This document shows positions 39,141 through 47,089 of a stretch of 64,000 bases of DNA, piece by piece. Source of the DNA: Verrucosispora sp. WMMD573. Its GTDB lineage: Bacteria; Actinomycetota; Actinomycetes; Mycobacteriales; Micromonosporaceae. The stretch covers positions 5,828,001-5,892,000 of the forward strand of contig NZ_CP114901.1 in assembly GCF_027497175.1 (NCBI RefSeq). The letters are read 5' to 3'. Position numbers and translations under genes: made by a program. The stretch's first letter is position 1; each line of letters starts with the position of its first letter. Below the pieces are notes generated by a model. The model saw nothing but the letters and a program-made list of their open reading frames with translations, was not told where the DNA came from and did not search any database.

Positions 39141-39905
39141 ATGAGTGAGGCGAGTGTCGCCGTCCACGCCGACGCCGACCTGCTGGCGCAGGCGGTCGCG
39201 GCCCGACTGGTGGTGCGACTGCTCGACGCCCAGGCCGAACGCGGCCAGGCGTCGGTGGTGCTCACCGGCGGTCGGATCGCCGCGGCGGTCTACCGGGCGG
39301 TGGGCGCACTGCCCGCCCGGGACGCGGTCGACTGGTCCCGGGTCGACTTCTGGTGGGGCGACGAGCGGTTCCTGCCCGCCGGCGACCCGGAACGCAACGA
39401 GACCCAGGCCCGCGCGGCGCTGCTCGACGCGCTGCCGGTGGACCCGGCCCGGATCCACGCCATGCCGGCCTCGGACGGCGGTGCCGACCCGGAGGAAGCC
39501 GCCGCCCGGTACGCGGCCGAACTCGCCCGGTCGGCCCGGCCCGGCACCGCCGTGCTGCCCCACTTCGACGTCCTGATGCTCGGCGTCGGCGAGGACGGGC
39601 ACGTCGCCTCGGTCTTCCCGGAGCACCCGGTGCACTACGACAGCCGACCGGTCAGCGCGGTGCGGGGCAGCCCGAAGCCGCCGCCGGTACGCATCACCCT
39701 CACCCTCCCGGCGATCAACACCGCCGAGGAGGTGTGGCTGGTGGCCGGTGGCGGCGACAAGGCCCACGCGGTCGGCATGGCACTGGCCGGCGCCGGCCCG
39801 ATGCAGGTGCCGGCGGCCGGGGTGCAGGGCACCGGGCGTACTCTCTGGCTGCTGGACCGGGCCGCGGCGGCCGACCTGCCGGCCCGCTTCCGCAGCTTGC
39901 GCTGA
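39141..39905 (+). CDS. pgl: 6-phosphogluconolactonase
   Basis: The 254-residue protein hydrolyses 6-phosphogluconolactone. The signatures VLTGGRIAAAVYRAV near 36-50, DFWWGDERFLPAGDPERNE near 67-85 and LMLGVGEDGHVASVFPEHP near 141-159 are intact. GAAGGA precedes the ATG at 39141. It is the last gene of the pentose-phosphate cluster. In many actinobacteria secG-tpiA-pgk or neighbours follow soon after; here a 21-kb biosynthetic island intervenes. Confidence 0.96.
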   Translation: MSEASVAVHADADLLAQAVAARLVVRLLDAQAERGQASVVLTGGRIAAAVYRAVGALPARDAVDWSRVDFWWGDERFLPAGDPERNETQARAALLDALPVDPARIHAMPASDGGADPEEAAARYAAELARSARPGTAVLPHFDVLMLGVGEDGHVASVFPEHPVHYDSRPVSAVRGSPKPPPVRITLTLPAINTAEEVWLVAGGGDKAHAVGMALAGAGPMQVPAAGVQGTGRTLWLLDRAAAADLPARFRSLR

Positions 39906-39927
39906 CGGGCACGAGCGCCTGACCTGT

Positions 39928-39948
39928 CCGGGCCCGCCGAGGGCCCGG
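39928..39948 (+). terminator. Terminator after pgl
   Basis: Arms CCGGGCCC (39928-39935) and GGGCCCGG (39941-39948) form a short GC hairpin 23 bases after the pgl stop, at the border of the biosynthetic island. Confidence 0.5.
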
Positions 39949-40006
39949 GCCGTCGCGTGCCGCCACCGCCGGCTGATCGTCGCTTGTCGACGCCGGGTGC
40001 GCCGAA

Positions 40007-40016
40007 CTGGTACCAG
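40007..40016. promoter_or_regulatory. Palindrome in the promoter region of the ligase operon
   Basis: CTGGTACCAG is a perfect 10-bp palindrome about 140 bases before the first ATP-grasp gene. The gap 39906-40155 has no ORF with coding character and must contain the operon's promoter, though I could not assign -35 and -10 boxes. Confidence 0.3.
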
Positions 40017-40155
40017 CGACTGTCACCTAGCTGGTCTGGCTCTCACCCCCTCCTGGCCGAAGACTGTGCTCACCGACTGAAGGTGAGCCCCGCTCGTCCA
40101 CGCTCGCCGGAGTGTCGGATCACCATGCGGCGGTGCAGGCTCGGGAGGGGCTTCG

Positions 40156-41412
40156 GTGAAGGAACTGTTGCTGATCGGTGCCGGCTACATGGGCACCCCC
40201 TACCTGACAGCCGCCGAGCGCCTCGGGGTACGCGTCACAGTGGTCGAGTCGGCTCTGCACCGCGACCGGCTCGCGCCGCAGGCGGACCGCTTCATTCTCA
40301 CCGAGGGCACCGCCGAGGAGGACTGGGCGGCAGCGGCCACCGCCGCCGCCTATTCGTGTGAACCGGACGGCGTGCTGGGGTTCGCCGAACCGCAGGTCAT
40401 CGCCGCCGCTCTGGTGCAGGACGCCCTCGACGTGCCCGGCCCGTCGCTGCACGCCGCCGTCATCTCGCGGAACAAGGCCCTGCAACGTGGCTGCTTCGCG
40501 ACCGCGGGGCTGTGCCAACCGAAGTACCTGATCGTGCCGGATGTCGAATCGGGTCTCAGCTGGGCGCGGAACCGCTATCCCGTGATCGCCAAGCCGCTGC
40601 ACAGTAGCGGGAGCGCCGGCGTGGTCCAGGTGCTGGACGAGCCCACGCTCGTCGCCGTGCTCCAGTCCCGGTTGCCTCAGGAGAAGGTGCTGCTGGAGGA
40701 GTTCCTCGTGGGCACGGAGTACAGCTGGGAGGCGCTGATCCGGAGCGGCGAGGTGATCTTCGAGAACGTCACCGCGAAGGAGACGACAGGCCCACCGGAC
40801 TTCGTCGAGCTGGCACACGTCGGTGGCCCACGGATGTCCGGTGCGGACATGTTCACCATCGACAGCCTGGGTCGTGGCGTCGTGGCGGCCATGCGGGTGC
40901 AGACCGGCATCGTGCATCTGGAGTTCCGGATGACCGCGGACGGCCCGGCGATCGTCGAGGTCGCGGTCCGCACGCCCGGCGACTACATCATGGATGTCAT
41001 CGCGCTCACCCACCGGTTCGATCCGTACGCCGCGCTGGTCGCCATGGCTCTGGATCTGCCGGTCGCCCTGCCTTCGGCGGCGACGCCGGGAGCGCACGGC
41101 GCCAGTTGGTTCCCGCAGTTCCCGGCCGGTCGGGTGGCGCGCGTCAACGGCCTGGACGCCCTGCACGCCCAGCCGTGGGTGGCCGACGTCAAGCTCAAGG
41201 TGCGGGCCGGCGAGACGATCGCTGCGTACTCCTCCTCGGCGCAGCGGGTGGGGCACGTCCTGTTCCAGGCTCCCGACCTGGACGAGCTGACCGCGGCGAT
41301 GGAGCTGGCCCGCAGCACGCTCACCGTGGATCTGGTCGACGAGCCACAACCGTCCGAACCGGCCCTCGGGATCAGCGCGTCGGTGTCCCCGTCGTCGAGC
41401 CGATCCGGCTAG
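40156..41412 (+). CDS. ATP-grasp ligase A
   Basis: The 418-residue protein opens with a Rossmann-like preATP-grasp domain (LLLIGAGYMGTPYLTAAERL). The ATP-grasp domain follows, with PVIAKPLHSSGSAGV near 140-154 and EKVLLEEFLVGTEYSWE near 176-192. The metal-binding region is HLEFRMTADGPAIVEVAVR with the Asp-containing TPGDYIMDVI near 275-284. It resembles carboxylate-amine ligases of the BacD/PurT type, which activate a carboxylate as acyl phosphate and join it to an amine. Which acid and amine are used is unknown. GGGAGGGG (40143-40150) precedes the GTG. It starts the ligase operon; the next gene begins 77 bases later. Confidence 0.88.
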   Translation: MKELLLIGAGYMGTPYLTAAERLGVRVTVVESALHRDRLAPQADRFILTEGTAEEDWAAAATAAAYSCEPDGVLGFAEPQVIAAALVQDALDVPGPSLHAAVISRNKALQRGCFATAGLCQPKYLIVPDVESGLSWARNRYPVIAKPLHSSGSAGVVQVLDEPTLVAVLQSRLPQEKVLLEEFLVGTEYSWEALIRSGEVIFENVTAKETTGPPDFVELAHVGGPRMSGADMFTIDSLGRGVVAAMRVQTGIVHLEFRMTADGPAIVEVAVRTPGDYIMDVIALTHRFDPYAALVAMALDLPVALPSAATPGAHGASWFPQFPAGRVARVNGLDALHAQPWVADVKLKVRAGETIAAYSSSAQRVGHVLFQAPDLDELTAAMELARSTLTVDLVDEPQPSEPALGISASVSPSSSRSG

Positions 41413-41489
41413 CGGCACGCAGTCGTCGCAGGCTGTGGCTCTTTTCGATTCCGTTTCGTGCCCACGGGTGCGGCCTAGGGAGACACCTC

Positions 41490-42521
41490 ATGCAAGGCGA
41501 CCTTCAGCCGGTCATCGTCGGCTACGGACGAGCCGGTCGTGACCTGCACCATCGCGCGCTACGTCCGTTGCTCGACCCGGACGACTGCGTGATCGTCGTG
41601 GACCCACGTCCGGTGCCGGCGCAGCCGGGGATCCGGCGGGTGGCGACACTTGACGAAGCAGCGCGGGCCCTGCACGCGATGTCCGTACCGATGCGTCGGG
41701 CGGTCTTCCACCTGACCACTCCCCCTGCCGCGCACCTGGCCGGGGTGGAGCAGCTCGTCGCGCTCGGTGCCCGGCAGGTGATCCTGGAGAAGCCGATAGC
41801 CACGACCGTGGCGGAGGCACGCCGGATCGGCGACCTGTCGAGCGAGATCGCCATCATGCCGGTGAGCGTCTGGCTGGAGAGCGCCACGACCACTGTGGTG
41901 GAGCGCGCGGTCGCCGCCGGTGAGGTCGGCCGGGTGACGACTCTGCACATGGAGCAGAGCAAGCCCCGGTTTCGGCGGAACCTGGAGGCGACCGACGCGC
42001 ACACGACGCCTTTCGACGTGGAGTTGCCGCACCAGATGCTGCTCGCGTTGCATCTGGCCGGAGCGGACGCCACCGTCGAGTCGGCCGTCCGGTGGCCGAT
42101 GTCGTCCTGCGACCAGTACGGGCACGTCATGGGTGGCGCGGCGGTAACGCTGACGCACGGATCGGCCGTCACCAGCACCCTGCTGTCCGATCTCACCGCA
42201 CCGATCCGACGTCGCCGGCTGGTCGTGACCGGCACGCACGGCCAGATCGTGGCCGACTATCCGCTGAGCTCCGAGGACGACTACGGGCAGGTACGCATCC
42301 GTGGTCGTGGCGATCGCCAGATCGTCCGGGATCTGCCGCTGTCCCAGTTCGTGCGGGCCGCCTACGACTCACGGCGGGGTGCCGGCCCGCCACCCCGTGG
42401 CGATCTCGGCATGCACGTACGCAGCATCGAGCTGCTGGACCGGGCTCGGAGTACCGCCGTGACCATTCCGCCTCACGTGACGCTTCCCCAGCTGACGGAG
42501 TTCGCGACATGGCAAGGCTGA
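41490..42521 (+). CDS. Gfo/Idh/MocA-family oxidoreductase (first copy)
   Basis: The 343-residue protein has an N-terminal Rossmann domain (VIVGYGRAGRDLHHRAL near 9-25) and the family's conserved EKP (QVILEKPIATTVAEA near 101-115). The C-terminal half suits the alpha/beta substrate domain, with HTTPFDVELPHQMLLALHL near 172-190. Family members oxidise or reduce sugars and cyclitols with NAD(P). Lying between ATP-grasp genes, it may act on the acid substrate of a ligase. GGGAGA precedes the ATG at 41490, and its end overlaps the next gene by 13 bases. Confidence 0.88.
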   Translation: MQGDLQPVIVGYGRAGRDLHHRALRPLLDPDDCVIVVDPRPVPAQPGIRRVATLDEAARALHAMSVPMRRAVFHLTTPPAAHLAGVEQLVALGARQVILEKPIATTVAEARRIGDLSSEIAIMPVSVWLESATTTVVERAVAAGEVGRVTTLHMEQSKPRFRRNLEATDAHTTPFDVELPHQMLLALHLAGADATVESAVRWPMSSCDQYGHVMGGAAVTLTHGSAVTSTLLSDLTAPIRRRRLVVTGTHGQIVADYPLSSEDDYGQVRIRGRGDRQIVRDLPLSQFVRAAYDSRRGAGPPPRGDLGMHVRSIELLDRARSTAVTIPPHVTLPQLTEFATWQG

Positions 42522-43735
42522 TCATCATCGAGCCCAGATCGTCCGGCTGCCTGCTCATCGACCGCGCCCGGGAACTCGGCCACGATCCGGTGGTGCTGAC
42601 CGCTGACCGGGGCGAGCGGACCGTCCCCCGCGAGCGGTTGGCCGCCGCGAGCGAGGTGAAGATCGTCGACACGAACGACGACGCCGCCGTGCTCGACCTG
42701 CTGGAGACGTTGCACCGGGCCACGCCACTGAGTGCCGTGCTACCCGGGTTCGAACACTACGTTCCGGTCGCCGCCCGGGCGGCGGCCAACCTGGGCCTGC
42801 CGGGGATCGACCCCGACGCGGCGATGAAGCTGCACTACAAGCACCTGATGCGCCAGGCGGTCACCGACGCGGCCGTGGACCAGCCCGCCGCCGTGCTGGT
42901 CACCGAGCCGAACGAGGTCGAGGCCGCGGTCACGAAGGTCGGCCTGCCCTGCGTGGTCAAGCCGGTCAACCAGTCCGGCAGCCTGTTGGTCCGTCGGGCG
43001 GACACGCTGGACGAGGCGCTGGACGCGATCGACAGTATCCGCAGCCCGGCCGCCACCTATCTGGACCGGCAGACGTTGCCCGTCGCCCTGGTCGAGGAGT
43101 ACGTGCGGGGGCCGGAGTTCAGCGTCGAGGGTTACGTCCACGACGGCGTGACACACGTCCTGTGCATCACCGAGAAGGTGCTCGGGGCGGAGCCCTGGTT
43201 CGTGGAGGCGGGCCACGTCCTGCCGGCCGACCTGCCGACCGACCTCGCAGCCGAGGTGGCCGCCTATGTCCGACGGGTCGTCGCCGCGCTCGGTCTCGGG
43301 CTGGGTCCGTTCCACGCCGAGGTCCGGCTGGCCGACCGGGGACCCCTGCTGATGGAACTCGCGGCCAGGTTGCCGGGCGATCACATCCCGGTTCTGCTGT
43401 CGCTTGCCCAGGACATCGACATGCACGCGATCACGGTGCGGGCCTACCTGGGTGAGCCGATCGGCGCGCTGGCGCACGGCGTCCGTCGACAGACCGCGGG
43501 CATCCGCTACTTCCTGCGGCCGGAGATCCGCCGCTTCACGACGATGACGGTCGGCCGCCGGGTGGCCGACGATCCTCGGATCAAGGAGATCTCGCTGCTG
43601 CATTCGCCGGGTGCCGAGGTGCCGGACCCAGGGAGTTCGTCGGGCCGGCTCGGCTACGTCGTGGCCACCGGCGCGACCTATCAGGAGACGACCGCGCTGC
43701 TCGACGCGGTAGACGCGGCTGTCGTCTTTTCATGA
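42509..43735 (+). CDS. ATP-grasp ligase B
   Basis: The 408-residue protein has a preATP-grasp domain (IIIEPRSSGCLLIDRAREL), then YKHLMRQAVTDAAVDQPA and GLPCVVKPVNQSGSLLVRR near 145-163. ALVEEYVRGPEFSVEGYVHDG near 192-212 and GPFHAEVRLADRGPLLMELAARLPGDH near 270-296 carry the metal ligands (Glu and the ELAARLPGDH loop). This is the classic amino-acid or dipeptide ligase pattern (BacD-like). Its sequence differs clearly from ligases A and C, so the three are not recent duplicates. The start overlaps the Gfo/Idh stop. Confidence 0.88.
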   Translation: MARLIIIEPRSSGCLLIDRARELGHDPVVLTADRGERTVPRERLAAASEVKIVDTNDDAAVLDLLETLHRATPLSAVLPGFEHYVPVAARAAANLGLPGIDPDAAMKLHYKHLMRQAVTDAAVDQPAAVLVTEPNEVEAAVTKVGLPCVVKPVNQSGSLLVRRADTLDEALDAIDSIRSPAATYLDRQTLPVALVEEYVRGPEFSVEGYVHDGVTHVLCITEKVLGAEPWFVEAGHVLPADLPTDLAAEVAAYVRRVVAALGLGLGPFHAEVRLADRGPLLMELAARLPGDHIPVLLSLAQDIDMHAITVRAYLGEPIGALAHGVRRQTAGIRYFLRPEIRRFTTMTVGRRVADDPRIKEISLLHSPGAEVPDPGSSSGRLGYVVATGATYQETTALLDAVDAAVVFS

Positions 43736-43769
43736 TCTTCTCATCCACCGCCTCGTTCAGGAGTTGACC

Positions 43770-45029
43770 GTGTCCAGTCACATTCTCATCCTCAACCGAT
43801 GGAGCAACGAGTTCGGCGAGTACCACCGATACGTCGACCACCTGAGCAACCGGGTGGCGTACCTGACCACGCCGGCTGGCCGGGAGCCGCTTGACGAGCA
43901 GCTCGCCGAGGCGATCGTCACGCTGCCCGATCTCGGTGACGTGGCGGCGGTCACCACCCACGCCAAGGAGTTGTCCACCCGGTACGGACAGTTCGACCAC
44001 ATCATCGCGCTGTCCGAGTTCGACCTGGAGACAGCGGCGGAGTTGCGGGCCATCCTCGATGTGCCCGGCAAGAACTCGGCGGAGGTACTGAAGGTCCGCG
44101 ACAAGCTGGTCATGAAGCGGCACATCGAGCAGGCCGGGCTGCGGGTGCCGGCGTACGGTCCGGCGAACTCGGTCGAGCAGGTACGGGAGCTGGTCCGGCG
44201 GGTGGGCCTGCCGATAGTGCTCAAGCCCCGGGCGGGTGCCGACAGTCAAGGAGTCTTCGTCTGCCGTACGGAGGCCGAGCTGGACAGGCTGCTGGCCGAC
44301 GAGTCGTTCACCGACTACGAGGGCGAGGAGTTCGTCGAGGGCGGGCTCTACCAGGTGGACGGGGTGGTCCAGAACGGTCGGCTGCTGGTCGTCCGGAGCT
44401 GGCAGTGCCTGGCCGGATGTCTCGACTTCGCCCAGGGCACTCCGTTCGGCTCGGTCGCCAACGACGATGCCGAGTTCGAGCGGCGGGTGGTCTCCTACAC
44501 CGAGCGGGTGCTGGCCGCGTTGGGCCTCACCGACGACGTGTTCCACCTGGAGTTCTTCCGCACCGACACGCCGGTCGGCGACGACGAGCACGCCGACATG
44601 GTCTTCCTGGAGATCGGCGCCCGGGCCGGCGGTGGCCAGGTGCGGTTCGTCTGGCGCGACGTGTACGGCGTCAACCTGATCGACGCCTCGGTCAGGTTGC
44701 AGATCGGGGAGAAGCTGGAACTGCCGGCGATGGACCTCGGAACCGTGGCCGGCTACCTGATGATGCCGGAGCCACCGGTACGCCCTGCGGTCGTCCACGC
44801 GGTCGGTTCCCTGCGCGGCCGGGTGGACGACCTGTACGACGAGACCCTGCCGCCGCCTGGCGCGGTCCTGAATGGCACGGGCGGTGCCCGCCACACGGCC
44901 GGGACGTTCCGGTTCCGTGCGCCCACCGCCGCACGGGTGAAGCAGGCGATCTCCCGCGCCGCCGAGCTGTACGAGCTGTCCTGGTCACCGGCGCAGGACG
45001 AGCGTGACGCCACCGGAACGCACGGGTGA
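43770..45029 (+). CDS. ATP-grasp ligase C
   Basis: The 419-residue protein begins SSHILILNRWSNEFGEYHRYVDH, a preATP-grasp N-terminus unlike those of A and B. KVRDKLVMKRHIEQAGLRVPAYG near 108-130 and GLPIVLKPRAGADSQGVFVC near 144-163 bind ATP. EEFVEGGLYQVDGVVQNG near 186-203 and FLEIGARAGGGQVRFVW near 277-293 carry metal ligands. It belongs to the same broad carboxylate-amine ligase class. The GTG at 43770 was chosen because AGGAG stands 6-7 bases upstream. Its stop overlaps the MFS gene start (GTGA). Confidence 0.88.
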   Translation: MSSHILILNRWSNEFGEYHRYVDHLSNRVAYLTTPAGREPLDEQLAEAIVTLPDLGDVAAVTTHAKELSTRYGQFDHIIALSEFDLETAAELRAILDVPGKNSAEVLKVRDKLVMKRHIEQAGLRVPAYGPANSVEQVRELVRRVGLPIVLKPRAGADSQGVFVCRTEAELDRLLADESFTDYEGEEFVEGGLYQVDGVVQNGRLLVVRSWQCLAGCLDFAQGTPFGSVANDDAEFERRVVSYTERVLAALGLTDDVFHLEFFRTDTPVGDDEHADMVFLEIGARAGGGQVRFVWRDVYGVNLIDASVRLQIGEKLELPAMDLGTVAGYLMMPEPPVRPAVVHAVGSLRGRVDDLYDETLPPPGAVLNGTGGARHTAGTFRFRAPTAARVKQAISRAAELYELSWSPAQDERDATGTHG

Positions 45030-46378
45030 GCCAGGACCGCGGAGCCGACTCGCTGCTGTCTGACCCCCCGTCGCCCGATCGGCCGCCGGAGGTGGCGGCA
45101 TCGCTGTGGCGCCACCCCGACTTCCTCCGGCTCTGGGGAGCACAGACCATCGCGATGCTCGGTTCCCGAGTGACCGAGTTGGCGCTGCCGCTGACCGCGA
45201 TTCTGCTCCTGGACGCCGGACCGACCAGCCTGGGCCTGCTCAACGTCGCCGAGTACCTGCCCTTCACCCTCGTCACGTTGTTCGCCGGGGTGCTGGCCGA
45301 CCGTTACCGGCGGCGTGGCCTGCTCATCGGTGCCAACATCGGCCGGGCGTTGATCCTGGCGGTGGTGCCGCTGCTCGCCCTGACCGATCAGCTGTCCATG
45401 ACGGCTCTCTACGTCGTAGCCTTCCTGATCGGTGTTCTGACCTCGCAGTTCGACGTCGCCTACCAGGCGTACGTGCCGGTGCTCGTGTCGCGGGCCCAGC
45501 TCGTGGAGGCGAACTCGAAGCTGCAGTCCACCCGGTCCATCGCCGAGACCGGCGGCAAGGGCTTCAGCGGGGTGCTCATCCAGGTGTTCACCGCTCCCGG
45601 CGCGATCATCGTCGACTGCCTGACGTATCTGATCTCCGCCGCGTCCTTACTGGCCATCAAGACCCGGGAACCACGTCGCGTCACCACCTCGCGAGGCTTC
45701 AGAGGGGTGTGGAGTGAGATCGGCGAGGGGTTGCGGGCAACCCTCGGTCATCGCATTCTCCGGGCCGTCCTCCTCCAGGCCGCCTGGTTCAACCTGTTCC
45801 ATGACGTCGTACTCGTGCTGTTTCCCCTGTACGGCCTCAAGGACCTGGAGCTGTCGCCAGCGCTGCTCGGGTTCATCATCGCCTCGGCAAGCGTCGGCGC
45901 CTTCGGTGGCTCGCTGGTCGCGGGAGGGCTGGCGCGACGCCTCGGGATCGGTCCCGCGATGGTCGTTGGCGTGCTGACCTCGGCACTGGGTCTCCTGGCG
46001 TTGCCGCTGGCCACCGGCTCGCCGATGGTGCAGTTGCTGCTGCTCGGCGCGGGGTACGTGATCAGCGGCGTGGGCATCACCATCTTCAACATCCATTCGG
46101 TGGCGCTACGCCAGGCGATCATCCCCAATCGTCTCCTCGGGCGGGTCAGCGGCACCTACCGCTTCGTCGCCTGGGCGGTCATCCCGCTGGGTGGCCTGCT
46201 CGCCGGAGTCCTGGCGAACGTCCTGAGCGCCCGAGGCGCCCTGCTGATCGCCGGCATCGGCCTGATGGTCGGGGCCGTGGTGTTCGCGTTCACCCCGGCC
46301 GGACGGATCGCCGAGGCACCGGAGGGCCCCGAGGCCGAGATGTCCACCGACCTCAAGCGCTCGGGCGACCCGATGTAG
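45026..46378 (+). CDS. MFS transporter, probable product exporter
   Basis: The 450-residue protein has about 12 hydrophobic helices between residues 35 and 425. The loop LFAGVLADRYRRRGLLIGAN near 86-105 is the MFS signature between helices 2 and 3. It resembles the DHA3/enterobactin-exporter type group. Both ends are hydrophilic and the N-terminus is Asp/Pro-rich. Translational coupling to ligase C suggests it exports the ligase product and contributes to self-protection (inference). Confidence 0.9.
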   Translation: MSQDRGADSLLSDPPSPDRPPEVAASLWRHPDFLRLWGAQTIAMLGSRVTELALPLTAILLLDAGPTSLGLLNVAEYLPFTLVTLFAGVLADRYRRRGLLIGANIGRALILAVVPLLALTDQLSMTALYVVAFLIGVLTSQFDVAYQAYVPVLVSRAQLVEANSKLQSTRSIAETGGKGFSGVLIQVFTAPGAIIVDCLTYLISAASLLAIKTREPRRVTTSRGFRGVWSEIGEGLRATLGHRILRAVLLQAAWFNLFHDVVLVLFPLYGLKDLELSPALLGFIIASASVGAFGGSLVAGGLARRLGIGPAMVVGVLTSALGLLALPLATGSPMVQLLLLGAGYVISGVGITIFNIHSVALRQAIIPNRLLGRVSGTYRFVAWAVIPLGGLLAGVLANVLSARGALLIAGIGLMVGAVVFAFTPAGRIAEAPEGPEAEMSTDLKRSGDPM

Positions 46379-46465
46379 CGATCGGGGTCGCGGCCCGCCC
46401 GGCACGCGCTCCCGTCGCGCCCGGGGCACCGGTGCAGGATATGAGATGCCGAAGGGAGAACATGC

Positions 46466-47089
46466 GTGTTCATCAAAGTCTGCGGCCTACGGACCTCGAC
46501 AGATGTCGCCGCCGCCGTACGAGCCGGGGTGGACGCAGTGGGCTTCATGCTGACCGAGAGCGTTCGTCGCGTGACCCCGGCGGAGGCCTGTCGCCTGGCC
46601 GCCGAGGTGCCGCCCCAGGTGCTGACCGTCGGGGTGTTCCGGGGTGAGCCGGTCGACGTCATCCGCGAGTGTGTGACCACTGCCGGTCTTCGGGCTGTGC
46701 AACTGCACGGTGGCGAGCCCCGCGATCACTACGAGGCGCTGCGCGACCTGGACGTCGCGCTGATCAGGGCGACGTCGGTGGCGGAGGGTCAGAACCTGCA
46801 ACCCGGCTCGTACGGCGAAGATCTGTTGATCATCGACTCTCCCCAGCCGGGTTCCGGCAACCAGTGGAACTGGTCCTACCTGAAGACGAACCCGGTGGCC
46901 GGGCGCTGGATGCTGGCCGGTGGCCTCAGCCCCGGCAACGTCACGGCCGCCGTCGCGGCACTGTCGCCGTGGGGGGTCGACGTCTCCAGCGGAGTGGAGG
47001 TGCGCCGGGGGGTCAAGGAACCGCGGCTGATCGCGGAATTCGTAACCGCTGCCCGATCGAACGGGTCAGGCTCGCCCCATTCCGGTTAG
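46466..47089 (+). CDS. trpF: Phosphoribosylanthranilate isomerase, TrpF type
   Basis: The 207-residue protein is a complete TrpF barrel. The general base Cys6 (KVCGLR) and general acid Asp124 (LLIIDSPQPGSG) are present, as are VQLHGGEP near 79-86, MLAGGLSPGNV near 149-159 and GVDVSSGVE near 170-178. Most actinobacteria lack trpF and use the dual-function PriA, so a stand-alone TrpF in this cluster is unusual. It could feed the trpC/B/A genes 3.6 kb downstream. The GTG at 46466 follows AGGGAGA. Its last 77 bases overlap the convergent MocR gene. Confidence 0.93.
   Translation: MFIKVCGLRTSTDVAAAVRAGVDAVGFMLTESVRRVTPAEACRLAAEVPPQVLTVGVFRGEPVDVIRECVTTAGLRAVQLHGGEPRDHYEALRDLDVALIRATSVAEGQNLQPGSYGEDLLIIDSPQPGSGNQWNWSYLKTNPVAGRWMLAGGLSPGNVTAAVAALSPWGVDVSSGVEVRRGVKEPRLIAEFVTAARSNGSGSPHSG

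Noticed and set aside
40156..45029. The three ATP-grasp genes as purine or biotin-carboxylase housekeeping enzymes
   Set aside because: Their context, mutual divergence and lack of PurK/PurT or carboxylase partner genes argue for dedicated ligases.
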